The notes under the pieces: generated by a model
Told to the model about the DNA's origin: nothing
The model's input: only the letters and a program-made list of their open reading frames with translations
Database searches by the model: none
Assembly (NCBI GenBank): GCA_010279815.1
Contig: QEOQ01000114.1
Coordinates: 574,255 to 638,254, forward strand
Direction: 5' to 3'
From: Brachionus plicatilis
Lineage: Eukaryota; Rotifera; Eurotatoria; Ploima; Brachionidae
DNA: 64,000 nt
Program-made: the position numbers and the translations under genes
Shown: in pieces, positions 1-11,779 of the stretch
How positions within the stretch are numbered: the first letter of the stretch is position 1
Layout: each line of letters opens with the position of its first letter

Positions 1-22
1 CAAAAATAAAAAAAAAACAAAC

Positions 23-1256
23 CCGGATTTTCTTGTCCAACAAAAGCACCATTTGCACTGGAAACCGGCACACTGCCATTAGTGCCCGCGGCATCCTTGA
101 GTATTAAGGCTTTGACAGCGTCCTGTTTGACGCTAACACATCCGTCCGGATGCAGCTGAAAAATGGCCGAGTGCCGCTTGAAAAACTGAATCAAATCCTC
201 TCGCGTAAAGCCCACAGTGTTGCTGACCTGTTCGGGAGCCCGCGATATCAGCCCAGGTATGGTCTGCAAGAGCATTCGGCCATTTTTGTGCAGTATTCTC
301 ATCACATAATGCACTGCCTTCACCTCAACGGGCGTCAGCCTGGGCTTTTGACTGGTCACGCTCATGGACTGACTTGCAGTGATGAGAGGTGGTGCCATGC
401 CAGCTGTGTTGAGCATTGTGGACGATGAGTGGATGAGCGACGAGGCCAGGCTTGTGGGCGTAGTGGGCAGGACGCATGCGCTGTAGCGGTTGGTTTGCTT
501 GAAAGAATGGGTCCTGGTGAGCACGCCGTTGCCAAGAGCCACTGAGGTGGGCAGGCGTCGCTTTGGTGGCGGCGAGGGCGGCGGAAACGGAGCGCTGGAC
601 ACGTCCGCGCGTCCCTTTAGGCCGCAGTAGTCCTCGCGCACCACAAACACATGCGGATACTTTAGCAAAAACTGCTTGAACTCGTTCTGGGGGCCGACAA
701 ACTTGCGGATGTCGCCGGAGGACTGGGACGCGTGGCCCGCCACACTCACTATCGGCAGCCAGTCCTCTTCCCGTTTGTTCATCTGCTTGCGGAAAAAGGC
801 GATCGCCTCTTGCTCAATTTCTTTCATTGTCTTGGAACTTTCCTGGGTGTCCACTTGACCATTTGGCGTGGACGAGGAGCTCGACGACGACGAGTTTATG
901 TCGCCCGACGAGCTCGAGTCGTTGGGGTCCGAGCCTGTCTTGGTTTTTTTTCTCAAGTAGCGTTCCGGGGTGCCGGACAAACGCGGCAATTGACTGCCGC
1001 CGCTGTTAGCAGAGATCAGATCGCCGCTGACTGCGAACAGCGACGGGTACCTGGACAAAAATTGCCTGAGGCCTTGCTCGTTGCCGCCGACGGCCCGCAG
1101 CATCTGCGGCGTGAATGACTTGTCGCCAAAGCTGTCGTACAACTCTTCCAGGGTCAGTGTTTGTTTGTTGTCGCGCATCAGCACGTCCAGCATGAACAGT
1201 ATGGCCTGGTGCGCTACACATGGTTCGTCTAGTGATATGTCGTGGGCTTTTTCCAT
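23..1256 (-). CDS. egl: egalitarian (Egl) homologue, 5' coding exon, partial
   Basis: Seen: a minus-strand frame opens at ATG 1256 and stays open for 411 codons plus one base, to a GT donor at 22-21 (CCGG|GTTTGT). It is far less A+T rich than everything around it. The protein carries three related winged-helix-like modules at about residues 15-85, 145-215 and 305-378, each closing on the pattern F-L-x-x-(Y/H)-P/S-x-x-F; examples are GLRQFLSRYPSLF, EFKQFLLKYPHVF and DLIQFFKRHSAIF. They are joined by low-complexity linkers (a Ser run near 122-129, a Pro run near 225-231). Known: Drosophila Egl has this N-terminus, including a segment resembling GHASQSSGDIRKF, before its 3'-5' exonuclease-like domain; it links localised mRNA to BicD/dynein. 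The exonuclease-like domain is expected left of the window. The frame is open about 23 codons upstream of the Met but has no other ATG, so 1256 is the best start. Confidence 0.85.
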
Positions 1257-1329
1257 TTTTTTCTTCCTCTTTCCTCGCTTGATCAATTGTTTGGCATTAA
1301 AAAAGTGTTTTGGCACAAAGTTTTTTCAG

Positions 1330-2345
1330 AGAAAACAAACAAGGTATTTTAAAAAAGCCTTCTCTTCTAAAATAAATTTTTTAATTTTTTTAAATTAAAA
1401 GGATCATTTTTTTTTGTTAATTGGTCTTCAAATTTCAATTTTTTTGAAGAAAGAAAAAAATTTTTAAAAACTAGCATCAGAGAAAATAAACATTTAAAAA
1501 GAAAAGAAAAATTTATTTAGAAAAAGGAAAGAAAATTTTTTTAAATTTTTTAATCGAATTAACAGAAAAAAAATTAAGAGGTTACCTCAATTTTTGTAAT
1601 AATTTTTTTCCGAATATCAATAATGATGTGGTAAGAATAATTGATAAAAAAATAATTTAAAGAAAACAAACAAGGTATTTTAAAAAAGCCTTCTTTTCTA
1701 AATATAATTTTTTTTTTATTTTTTTAAATTAAAAGGATCATTTTTTTATTGTTAATTGGTCTCCAAATATCAATTTTTTTGAAGTAAGAAAAATTTTTTT
1801 AAAAACTAGCATCAGAGAAAATAAACAATTTAAAAAAAAGAAAAATTTTTTTTTTTTTAAATTGCTTAATTTTTTTTAATTGAAATTGAACTGTTTTTTT
1901 GAATTTTCTCCTAATATTCGAAAAATATGAACTTTCTTTTTTATTTTTTATTTTACGGAAAAAAAAATGTATGGAAAATTTATTTAGAACAAACAAAAAG
2001 ATTTTTAAAGAAATAGTCTTCTCTTCTAAAAAAATCATTTTTTTAAAAATTTTAAAATAAAAAAAAAAGAAAATTTTTTTTTTAGGAGACTAAAAATAGA
2101 GGATTTTTTTTGAAGAAAAGTTTCCGAAATCATTATGTAGGAAAATTTTTTTTATTTTTTATTTATTCAGAAAAAAGAAAGAAGATATTGTTTAATTTTT
2201 TTTTATTGAAATTGAGCTCACTGAAAATCTTTTTTTTTAATTTTCTCCGAATATCAATTATTTTGCAGAAAAAAAAAGTTTTGAAAAATTTTTTTAGAAA
2301 AAACAAAAAGATGTTAAAAATAATAGCTTCTTATCTTATATTAAA
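1330..2345. repeat. Diverged tandem repeat of about 320-330 bp upstream of egl
   Basis: Seen: blocks beginning near 1330 and 1661 share long matches (AACAAACAAGGTATTTT, then AAAGCCTTCT, AAGGATCATTTTTTT, AACTAGCATCAGAGAAAATA) at a spacing of 331 bp. More decayed copies begin near 1987 and 2297 (ACAAACAAAAAGAT, AGTCTTCTCTTCT). This gives about three to four units. The short ORFs here are low-complexity Lys/Phe/Asn strings and are not genes. The array starts right after the egl 5' leader, so it is either promoter-proximal or lies in a 5' intron. Confidence 0.6.
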
Positions 2346-4690
2346 TAAAATAAAATTTTTCTAATTTTAAATTAAAGATTTCTTTAAAATGTTAAAGGTA
2401 TGCAAGACTTTTTAGAGAGAATCATATTTTTAGGAAATGTCTCAAATATTTTGATAAGGAAAAAAATAATAGTTTTTAATTGAACCATTCAAAATTAAAA
2501 AAAAAAACTAGTTTTCCATTAAAACACTTAAATAATTATCAACGAGTTGATTGCGCTGGCATTAAATTTTTTTAAAGTTTGATCTAAATTATATAATGTT
2601 CAATTCAATTTGCATTATCCTATGACAATTAAAATTCATTTTAAATTTTAAGCATATTTACAAAATTTCACACGAGTTTAAAATATTTAACCATGAGAAT
2701 ATTTCATTTCAACCTGCAATTATAATTTAAGATTTTGGTCTATTGACTTTACACTGTAACTTTTCATTTATTAAATATTTGTAAGAAAAATCCAATTTTG
2801 CATCTATGCAGATTTTTAGATTTAAATTTAATTAAAAAAAAAATATTGAAAAAATAAATTTTAACTAATCTTAAAAGTCTTAATTTTTCTAACAATTTTA
2901 AATACGCAATTTTGAAATAATTATTCTAATTTATTTTTTTGTAAACTGTTTTGAGCTATAGCTCTTTTAAATCGTAATAAAAAAAGCCCAAAATTAAATT
3001 CAAAATAAAAAAAAAAATTAGATGAAAAATATAATAAGAAAAATGAAAATAGAGAGACAAAATTTATAAATTATATCTAGTTGTGGTGATACTTTCGGTA
3101 AAAATGAAAAGTTCCTTTGTCTAAATGATAAGAGGATAATTTTCAAAAAAGAAGCATTTTAATTATATTATAATGGCAGCATATTATTTTTTCACAGATT
3201 TTTCTCCGAAAAACACCTATATTATTGAATAAAAATATAATTACTGAATTTTTATAACTTGTATTTTTTATGATAAAATTAATAATCAAAATTAAAATTT
3301 GTAATTCATTCTAATCATTGTTGAGATAATTATTACAAATTAAAACACCCAGTAAAATGGTACAGAACATTACTTTAGTTCTGAATCTATTCTAAATTCT
3401 AGTCAAAAAAAAATCAAGAATTGGCTTATTAAAGAAAATAAAAAAATTTGATTTTTTTTTTTTAAACTGAATTTTTATGAGTAATCTTTTCACTACAGGT
3501 AACATGTATGTTTTTGAAAATTAACTTCAAACATTTTTTATGATGTTTAATAAAAATTTGTTGATTATTTGAGAAGTTTCGGTTGATAGATTACGACAAG
3601 TTACAAAACAAATCATATCATCAAATGCTAAGTTGATCAGCATGATAAAAACTAGTTAAGGATTAATTCAAATAATCAAAGATTTTAATCGATTCTATTT
3701 TTTCAATTTTAATCATTTTGGAAAATTTCTTCAGAAAAAATTTGGGTGAATTGATTACAAAAATTCACCAATTCAACGATTATAAACAAATCGAATAAAT
3801 CATAACATAAAATAGTGGTTGGTTGTGGATATTTTTAGTGTTAAATATTTATTTATTTGTTTATCTGTGACGAGCTAAAGCTCCTTCAAATTGAAAAAAA
3901 AAAATTATATAAAATATATTTAAAAAAAATTAAAATAGATAAATTTAAATTAAAGAATTACAAATACAAATAAATTATTTCCAGATCATTGATTAAATAA
4001 GTTTAGATTAAGATAAAATGAAATTTTTTTTTGTTAAGTGCTAGTAAAATGTTTCCTGCTAGATCTTATCTTAAAAAAAAATTACTTTTAGACTTAACCC
4101 TTCATGGTCTTCACACACCAGTAGATTACCAATATTAAAAAAAATCAAAGCACTACCAGAGTTGCCTTTAAGTCACAAATCAAAGAAAAAAATAAATCAA
4201 TTTAAAAGAACTAAAAAATAAAAATTTTCAAAGTCTTAGATAATTTTTTTATATGACTAAAATTTATTCTAATTTATCTTTAAAAAAAGTAAAAATATAT
4301 TCCATTTTTTTTAGCATGAAATTTTTTTTTATTTCATCAAAAAATAAAACTGATTTTTAATTTTATTTTTGTTTCGCCTTCCTCTCGAACAAAAATTCAT
4401 GTGAACTGAAAAATTAATTTTGATTTATCTTTTCGAAAAAGAACTTTCCTCAAACTTGTGACAAATAAAATAAAAATTTTAAAAATTGGACATTCTTCTA
4501 AAATTTCCATTTGTTAGGCATCAGCTATTAAATAATTCCATAATGCCATGATGCTTTTTGTCTAGATTCGATTTGAGAAACCCCCTCTAGTTCTTCGATT
4601 TTCAATGATTCAAAATTTAAAAAAAATTACTTACTTTTTGAAAAAAAATATTCTAAAGACTTCTTTATATTTTTTTTGTGTTGGTACTCC
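2346..4690. other. AT-rich intergenic stretch without a gene
   Basis: No open frame looks coding and no repeat with clear ends was seen, apart from one LINE-type tail hairpin near 3855-3900: GAGCT-AA-AGCTC at 3872-3883, preceded by TTTATCTG and followed by CCTTC and an A-rich run. Confidence 0.5.
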
Positions 4691-4882
4691 TCAATTTCTT
4701 ACTTGGCTTGTATCAGAGTGTTCCAGAAAAAAGCGAAATTTAAGCTGTTGAATTTGATTTAAAAAAAATAAACAAGGCCTATAGATTTCATCGGTTTTGA
4801 ATCTAAAGTAAAAAAGAACAATTAAAATAGAATGGATAATTTTGAAGTGAGTCGATGGCCGATTCAAATCTGACTTTGCCAT
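4691..4882 (-). CDS. Candidate isolated coding exon, unknown protein
   Basis: A 63-residue frame starts at ATG 4882 (MAKSDLNRPSTHF...) and contains a good splice donor, CAA|GTAAGA, with the exon edge at 4703, three codons before its stop. The exon would be exactly 60 codons, phase 0. An internal acceptor-like AACAG followed by CTTAAATTTCGC is also present. Just upstream lies a hairpin, TTGGCAAA/TTTGCCAA (about 4895-4920). I recognise no family. It could be a chance ORF. The base composition is somewhat less AT-rich than the neighbourhood. The start and donor are seen; that it is an exon is inference. Confidence 0.25.
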   Translation of the reverse strand: MAKSDLNRPSTHFKIIHSILIVLFYFRFKTDEIYRPCLFFLNQIQQLKFRFFLEHSDTSQVRN

Positions 4883-5220
4883 AGCCAAAACTAAATTGGC
4901 AAAAATAAATATTTGCCAACAATATATTAAAAAAAATAATTTCTTGTTTAAATTTTATGCTTGATTTAATTGATAAATATTTTAATAGAGAACGCCAAAA
5001 AGCAACAACTCGAGAAACAAAAAAAAAAAGAGAAAAAGTTGAAGCGGTGGGTAAGGGGGCTCACAAGCCCAAGTAACAACAATACAATTATGAAACAACT
5101 TAGGCAAAATGCATAAAGAAAATTTCAAATTATAATAACTTAAAATTCAAATGTTACTCAAAAAATTCTCTAATCAATCTATAAATTATGAAAAGTATGT
5201 TTAAGAATGAAAGATATTTG

Positions 5221-5641
5221 AAAAATCTCGATCGCTTTGAGCAGAACAAAGCTTTGGGATGTCAAATGTGACAGCTCTTGATCTGCCAAAGCAAATGTGG
5301 AATATTCCGAACTTAAATTTAGAAAACAAATGTTATCCTATATTTATGTTGTCTTAATAAAAAATTAATAAATCCAAAACAAATATTTTTTTATTCAAAT
5401 ATTTGGTTTGTCGACTGCGATAAGCCCTACTCTATTGATTAGACTTGAATAGATCGAGGAAATTGGTAAATTGTCAAAGCTTTGAGCTCTCAAAATTTTC
5501 TGGGTCATAGCCTCGGTTCAAAGTTGTCCAGGCTCGCAATATGCCGAAATTGGCCACAAATGTCAAATGTCCACCGTTGATTTGGGACTCGAGAGCGGTG
5601 CATTCAATTTCACACTTGATGGCTTTTTTTTTAATTAAATT
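5221..5641 (-). pseudogene. Coding-like island, unknown protein fragments
   Basis: On the minus strand, 5641-5474 is open for 55 codons without an ATG and reads like real protein (CEIECTALESQINGG, then HLTFVANFGILRAWTTLNRG). About 130 bp further, 5310-5221 has an acceptor-like CTTTGGCAG and then two overlapping coding-like frames (one reads ADQELSHLTSQSFVLLKAIE). The island is markedly less AT-rich than its flanks. A poly-A run abuts its 5' side instead of a pyrimidine tract, so a retro-inserted or decayed exon is as likely as a live one. No family recognised. Confidence 0.3.
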
Positions 5642-5644
5642 TCA

Positions 5645-8600
5645 TCAAACTGACCAAAAGAAAAAAAATTCAAAAAATGCTTTATTTTAACTGTATGGAA
5701 AAATAAATAGATAAGCGAAGAGAGAAAAAAATTTGAAAAAATGAGATGGCTATTTTTGTCGAGTATTTAACCCGGTTTTATGAAAAAATTGCAAAAATAA
5801 AAACAAATGCCACTTAGAAAATAAATAGCTTATTTAAATTTTAACATGCAAAAAATTAATTCTATTTTTTTAATTAAAATTTTTAATCTAAAAATCTAGT
5901 GACCTATTCGTGGCCCAAAATTTACCGCTAATTTCTTATTTTATCTCAAACTAATCTCACTTTTAATAAAGCACGTATCGAGACAGACCTATTAACATTA
6001 ATTTAGAAAAAAATAAAATAAAATTTTTTTTCTGACTCCTAAAATTCTATTGAAATAAAAAAAAAAAAACAATGATTTAATTTATTTTAGTTGAATAGAT
6101 AGACAATTTGATTCCCGAATTGATCATCTTTAAATTAGTCACCTTTTACTGAAATTTTTTTGATTAATTAAATATTAGTTAAATTAAGCACATTTTTTAT
6201 ACAATTAAAATGTATACTTTGTTGATATACATTCTGGTTCATTCAACTCATCTGCCTAAGCATTTATTTATTTATTAATTTTAACTTGAAAAAACATTCA
6301 TTTACTTTTTCAACTTTTCTATTTTAAATTTATTTTTTTTTTCTTTTAATCTGATAAACAAATAAATAAAAAATAGATGAATAATAATAAATATAAAAAA
6401 TGGCTTTATTGCTGCCAAATAATTTATTGATTTAATTGAATAAATGTGTTTTTCAAAATAAAAAATTTTAATAATTTTATTTTAAAATTAAACCATTTTG
6501 GCAACAAAAAAATCCACTTTTTTAAATTTTTTGGTTGTCGATACAAATGGTTATTTTATTGCTTAATTTTATTATCATTATTTTATAAGATCAATAATGT
6601 TTTCTGAATAAAATAATTAATTAAATTGATTGATCTAATGTAAACAAAAAGCTTTTTATTTAATGAAGCTTTCTATTAAAAGCAAATAAATAACAACTTT
6701 AACTCAATTGAGAGTAACTTTAGAAAAAATACTTCTTCTACAATTTATAAAGCAAGATAATAAGGTTATCAAGTCAAAGTTTGTTAATCCGAACTAGGCG
6801 CGACCCAACAACAAATTGTTCGGATTAACTTTTCCGAGCAAACTTCAAAACGGAAATGTTACCGTAAAAAATTAAAAATGTTATTAAACCCTATTCAAAA
6901 AAAATTTTGTTTCTAAGTTTAGCTTAGACTTTTAAGGTATTATCACTAGAGCTTTGTGGTGGTGGCTATGAATGAAAACTTCAGTCAATAGATTTCTGTT
7001 TAGATTTTGTTGAACAATCAAAATGAATAAATGTTCACCTAATGTTGTGAGGGAAAGGGGGAGTCTAAAAATTCTAAAATAATTTAAGAAAATAATTTTA
7101 TAAAAGACATTTAAAATAAATAAAGTTATTTAAATAGACATTAAATGCATGAATGATTTATGTTAGTCATTTATTATGAGTCCCACTAATTTGAATCTTT
7201 AGTCTTTTATAAACGGTTTTATCTTGATTAAAACTGGGAAAAATGGAGTCTTTTTTCATTTTAAAATTATCAATTTTAATTTTTAAAATTTATTTAGCTA
7301 ATTGACGGTTTTTCTTAAGATTAAAAATTGGAATATTTATTTAGTTTTTTTTTAATGAAAGAGTATCCATTAAAACGAAGTGAAAATTAAAAATAACAAA
7401 AATAGTTGAAATTTAAAATTGAATATTCAGTGACTTGGTAAATGGAAACTTTTTTAATTATTTAAATCTGTTATTTTCTAAAGAAAAATTCTATATTTCA
7501 ATTAATAAATATTTCAAAACGAACTTGGCTAAAATTTGTACAATTTTAAATAACTAAATGTGTCTGAATACAAATAGCAATTAGGTGGTCAAAATTTTTT
7601 TTTTACATAAATTGAAGTTATCTTTAATTTTATTTTAGTTTATAATTTTAAAAAAAAAAAAAAATACTTACATCAATTTGTACTTAGAATTTCATAGATA
7701 GAAAATTAACACCAAAGTTCAATCATTCAAATCAATGAATTGAAATAAATATTTAAACCCCTATTTTTTTTCGTGTTTGAAAATTTAAAAAAAATCTTGT
7801 CAACCAAAGTGGTTCCATTTGATTAGAATAATTTTTTTGATCAAAAATATTTCTCATTTTTCAAAATTTCACTAAATTTTGAGCTTTATTTTTGATCGCA
7901 AAAATAAATCCCTAATCGATCTTAAGATTGCGTTTTTTTATCATAAAAATTTCCCTTCAAAATTAAATCATCTAAATGATGTGATTAGTTCTTAAAAAAT
8001 TCTTTTGTCATTTAAATAAACTACTTCAACCTTGTTTGACCATAAGAGAATTAAATTTTAACCATTAAATTCTTGATAAGCATTCACAAGATTTTTAAAA
8101 ATTCAACTAATTTAACATTTTATCCAAATATTTTATTTATTTTTTCAAAATTATTATCAGCTGGCTGAAAGGAAGGACAAAGTCTTCATTCCGGCGGGCC
8201 TAAGTCTTGCCAAAATAATTTTTCAAATAAATAAATAATAAAATTTATCAAAAAAATTTACCTTTTTCAAATAATATTTTTGTTCATTCTAAAATTGAGA
8301 GAAAATTTTTTTTTTTTATAGATCGACAATTTGACTCTGTGTTCAAATTAAAAAGAACTTTAATGAATTATTTAAGTTCATATTTACAAATAAATAAAAA
8401 AATAATGAACAAAGAATTGTTTTAGTTTTAAAGTAAACAAATTTTTTTTCATAAAAATCAAAAATATTAGCTTAAGACACTAAATTTACAAAAAAAATAC
8501 TTTTAAAGAAAACCCCTACAAATAAACTAACAAAAAATATTAAATTTACACCACAGATTTTTTACATGATTTTAATTTAAAATTTTCTTTTTTAGAAAGA

Positions 8601-9380
8601 TAAAGGTTTAGGAAAAATATGAATGAGGACAATTTAATCGTTTTTTTTTTAAATAGTCCTGCCCAATATCCAAACACATGTTGCTCTACTCATACAATTT
8701 GCTATTTGACGCTATTTTTTTGTACTATTGTCGATGATTGACCGAAAATACCTTATCATTTTTAAACTTTGCCCAATTCAGTTCAAAAGAACCGAAAAAA
8801 TAATAAAAATTTTAATATTTTATTAAACACATGTAAAAAGTCAAAAATAAAATACAAAAAAAAATTAATGAAATTCTCAATTTCATGGTGAAAATAAGAC
8901 TGAAGAAAAAATTTTAATTTAATAAAATTTAAATTAAAAAAAAGAAAATTAAATAGTTAATGGAAAGCTTGTGTCAAACAAAATCTGTCTGTGCAACAAC
9001 TCAACTTTTTTTAGGTTTATTAGAAATTGATCTATTTTGTTTTATTTTGACTTGAAAAAAACAAAAAAAAACTGAACAAAAAAGTTAGAAATTGCCATAT
9101 GTTTAACAAAACAAAATTTAATACTCTTTTAAAAATTGCTAGTCCAACTCTTTTTCATCTCAAAAAAGTTAGAAAAGAGAAACCCAAAAAAGTAGGATTT
9201 ATTTAATTATTTTTTTGAGTTCATTGCGACAAAATTACTCAAAATAAAATGAAAATAAATAAATTAAAACATACCCTTTATTTTTATTTTAGAAATTGAG
9301 AAAAAGCTTCTTTTTTTTGTATTATCTACTCACTCAACATTTTCCAAGAGCTTAAAATTGTATTTAATTGCTTTAATCTT
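5645..9380. other. AT-rich intergenic stretch without a gene
   Basis: No credible coding frame. Small structures: a 12-bp inverted repeat GTTAATCCGAAC/GTTCGGATTAAC near 6785-6832 with a GC-rich loop, resembling eroded pogo-type ends, and a short GC-richer patch at 8158-8205 followed by an AAATAAATAAATAATAAA tail that may be a SINE or LINE 3' end. Confidence 0.45.
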
Positions 9381-9387
9381 GTTTACG

Positions 9388-9412
9388 CCTTGCTCTACGG
9401 AGCAAGCTTATT
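9388..9412. repeat. LINE-type tail hairpin (TTGCTC/GAGCAA)
   Basis: TTGCTC-TACG-GAGCAA at 9390-9405 resembles the small 3' hairpins seen at about 3872, 14282, 24527 and 52511. No adjoining ORF was recognised, so the assignment rests on shape alone. Confidence 0.25.
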
Positions 9413-9828
9413 TTTGACACAAAATATAAATTAGTGTTGGGGATTTTTAACAACACTCAAGCCATTTTATATTATTTTGATGTTTTATTCTATTTCATTT
9501 TATTTTCTTAGTTTTAAAAAATTTTGAAGTAATTTATCAAACGGCAGATGATGAAGTAAAAGAATAAATGCAAAAAATCAACAGGATCAGATCATCTGTT
9601 TGGTGGCCAAAACGCTCTCTCAAAAAGCATCATTTTTTCATCAGTGATGCCATTTCTGACTCTATCAAAATGTGTCTAAAAAATTTAAGATTTAAAATTT
9701 ATCGTTTATTTTTAAATAAATTAATAAGGCCTAATAGAATTTCATAACTTGAGTTCCACTAAGTTCTGTACAATTGTAATATTTTTATATATATTTTTTT
9801 TTTCTTCGTATAATTTTTATTTTTACTT

Positions 9829-9895
9829 ATCCTGAAGGAGGTTAATTAGAATCAAAAAAATTGAAATAAATTCAAATAAATAAATTATTTAGATC
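9829..9895 (+). repeat. LINE-type 3' tail
   Basis: The string TTACTTATCCTGAAGGAGG followed by TTAATTAGAATC and an AAATAAATAAATTA tail matches the sequence at about 28500-28555 (TTTAAAGGAGGTTAATTC, AATAAATAAATTAC). Two copies of a distinct word followed by the same kind of tail suggest 3' ends of one retrotransposon family. Confidence 0.4.
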
Positions 9896-10114
9896 TAATC
9901 AAAATGGTCTCTGTTTATATCAATCTTTAATTCTGCTAGCATACACACGCTAAACTAACAATAGGCTATCAACAGATAAGCTAATTATTTACTTTTAATA
10001 AACTTGGATCACAATTTTTAAATCCACATCCTTCTTGGTATTAAAAAAACAACAACATATAAATACTCTTCTCGATCAGCTATCCACAAGATGATTAAAT
10101 TTTGCGATACTTAA

Positions 10115-10260
10115 TACAGTTGAACCCCCATAAAGCCAAATCCTCTATATCACGAATAAGAATCAAGGAACCGATTTTAAAAAAGGAAAAAAATTGCTAA
10201 TTTTTTATGATACAACGAATAAAAAAAATCCGATATATCGAACTAATAAAAATAAACCGA
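10115..10260 (+). mobile_element. pogo/Tigger-like transposon end, fragment
   Basis: A TA is followed by CAGTTGAACCCCCATAAAG and then CTATATCACGAAT and CCGATATATCGAACTAA. Known: pogo/Tigger elements insert at TA and have ends of the CAGTTGAACC(C/T)C type followed by TATA/CGAA-rich subterminal words. I found no matching inverted end to the right and no transposase, so this is a solo or decayed end. Confidence 0.4.
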
Positions 10261-10990
10261 GTAATACTTTTCTGAGAGATAAACAATGCAAATAATTAAT
10301 TCAGTAAAGTTTCCACAAATATAAAAAACTTTTATCAAATACCTATAACAAATAATTTTTTCTATAATTTTTTATTTTATTTTATAAAAGATTAAAGAAA
10401 AAAGCAAAAATATAAAAAAGTCAAAAAAAAAATTATTTAACTAAAAAAAAACATTTTTTTGAGCAATTAAATTAATTAATTATCTCCAAAAAAAATAAAA
10501 TTAAAGGAAAAAATTAATTTTTTTTCTGATTTTGCTTTTTTTTGCAGCCGTTTACACAATAATAGACATTTTCTCAATTAATTAAGTTATTTTTGAATAT
10601 ATGAAATTTTTTACTATTTTTGATAAAATATTTACTAAACTTTTATAGAACTTTACTGACGGGCTACTTTTCTTAAGAAAAAAACCCTTATAAAACGAAT
10701 TTTTAAAAAAATGACATCGGTCAATTAATACCTTGATAATAAAAATATAGTAAATAAATACTTGGCAATCACTGATTATAGTTTATCTAAAAATTCTGAT
10801 TGATAAAAATGAATGAAAAGCAAGTCTGCAAAAAGAGAAAACTTTTTTAAATAAAAAAGATGATAATTCCAATGTAATTAATTTTTTATTTAATATTGGA
10901 AATTTTATAATTGAAAGTAGCTTTACCAAACAACCATCTATTACCGATTTTCATCAAAAAAATTTTTTTAGCTTTGTGTTTTTTTTTCGC

Positions 10991-11770
10991 GGTTGTCCTT
11001 AAAACGCGGAATGCGGAATATTTTTGCGGAATTCCGCACTGAATTTTAGTGTTTTATTCCGCAATATGACCTACTAAAACGCGGAATTCCGCATTTTAGC
11101 ATTTAAATTTAATTTTGCGGAATATGCGGGAAAAAAAAATTAATTTTTAAAGTATACTTTATTATTTTAATATATTTAATATAATCGTCACGAATTTTGC
11201 CTGATTTTTTCAATTTCTGTGATTTAGTTTATCTATGAAATAATATATCATCTTATTAAGCCTAAATATCATTAACAAAAATTTTTTAAGAACACAGATT
11301 TTTGGTGAAAGATAAGTAATTTTTTTTTTAACACAATGCATAAATAAATTTAATGTTGCATTCAAGGATGCTTTTAAAAAATGTGAATTATTATCAATAA
11401 AATTTTAGTTTAATTTTTTATAAGTCAAAAAATCTCACAAAAAGCTAAAAAAAAATTAAAAGATAAACTAACTTAAATTTTTAAAATAAGACAAAATTTA
11501 GACTTAATCTAATTCAAGAATGGTTTAACGAAATATTTAAAATTCTCCAATTTGAAAAATTTATCAGTTTTTTAGAAAAATTAATTTTAATTTTAATTTC
11601 TGAACTGTTAATGATAAAAAATGTGTTTCGTTCTATCTTTCCGCAAAATGAAATTTAAATAATAAAATGCGGAATTCCGCGTTTTAGTAGGTCATATTGC
11701 GGAATAAAACACTAAAATTCAGTGCGGAATTCCGCAAAAATATTCCGCATTCTGCTTTTAAGGGACAACC
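10991..11770. mobile_element. 780-bp MULE-type MITE with long TIRs
   Basis: Seen: inverted repeats of about 135-150 bp (10991-11135 and 11636-11770) begin GGTTGTCC and end GGACAACC. They are flanked by a perfect 9-bp direct repeat TTTTTTCGC (10982-10990 and 11771-11779). Each arm carries several GCGGAAT words, two as the palindrome GCGGAATTCCGC. The 500-bp centre is AT-rich with no ORF. Known: 9-bp target duplications with TIRs longer than 100 bp are typical of Mutator-like elements. Inference: a non-autonomous MULE. The window also holds MULE-like C-terminal ORFs, but nothing shows they mobilise this element. Confidence 0.8.
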
Positions 11771-11779
11771 TTTTTTCGC

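Noticed and set aside
150..1221. Several 60-128 residue frames over the egl exon
   Set aside because: Out-of-frame or antisense shadows of the less AT-rich egl coding exon.
1799..2364. Lys/Phe-rich frames on both strands
   Set aside because: Low-complexity translation of A/T homopolymers within the tandem array.
4840..4882. tRNA-like GATTCAAATC T-loop word
   Set aside because: No acceptor stem, D-arm or anticodon arm could be drawn around it.
6778..6845. GTTAATCCGAAC/GTTCGGATTAAC hairpin as a riboswitch or element
   Set aside because: A single hairpin without subterminal repeats, flanking duplication or coding context; at most an eroded transposon end.
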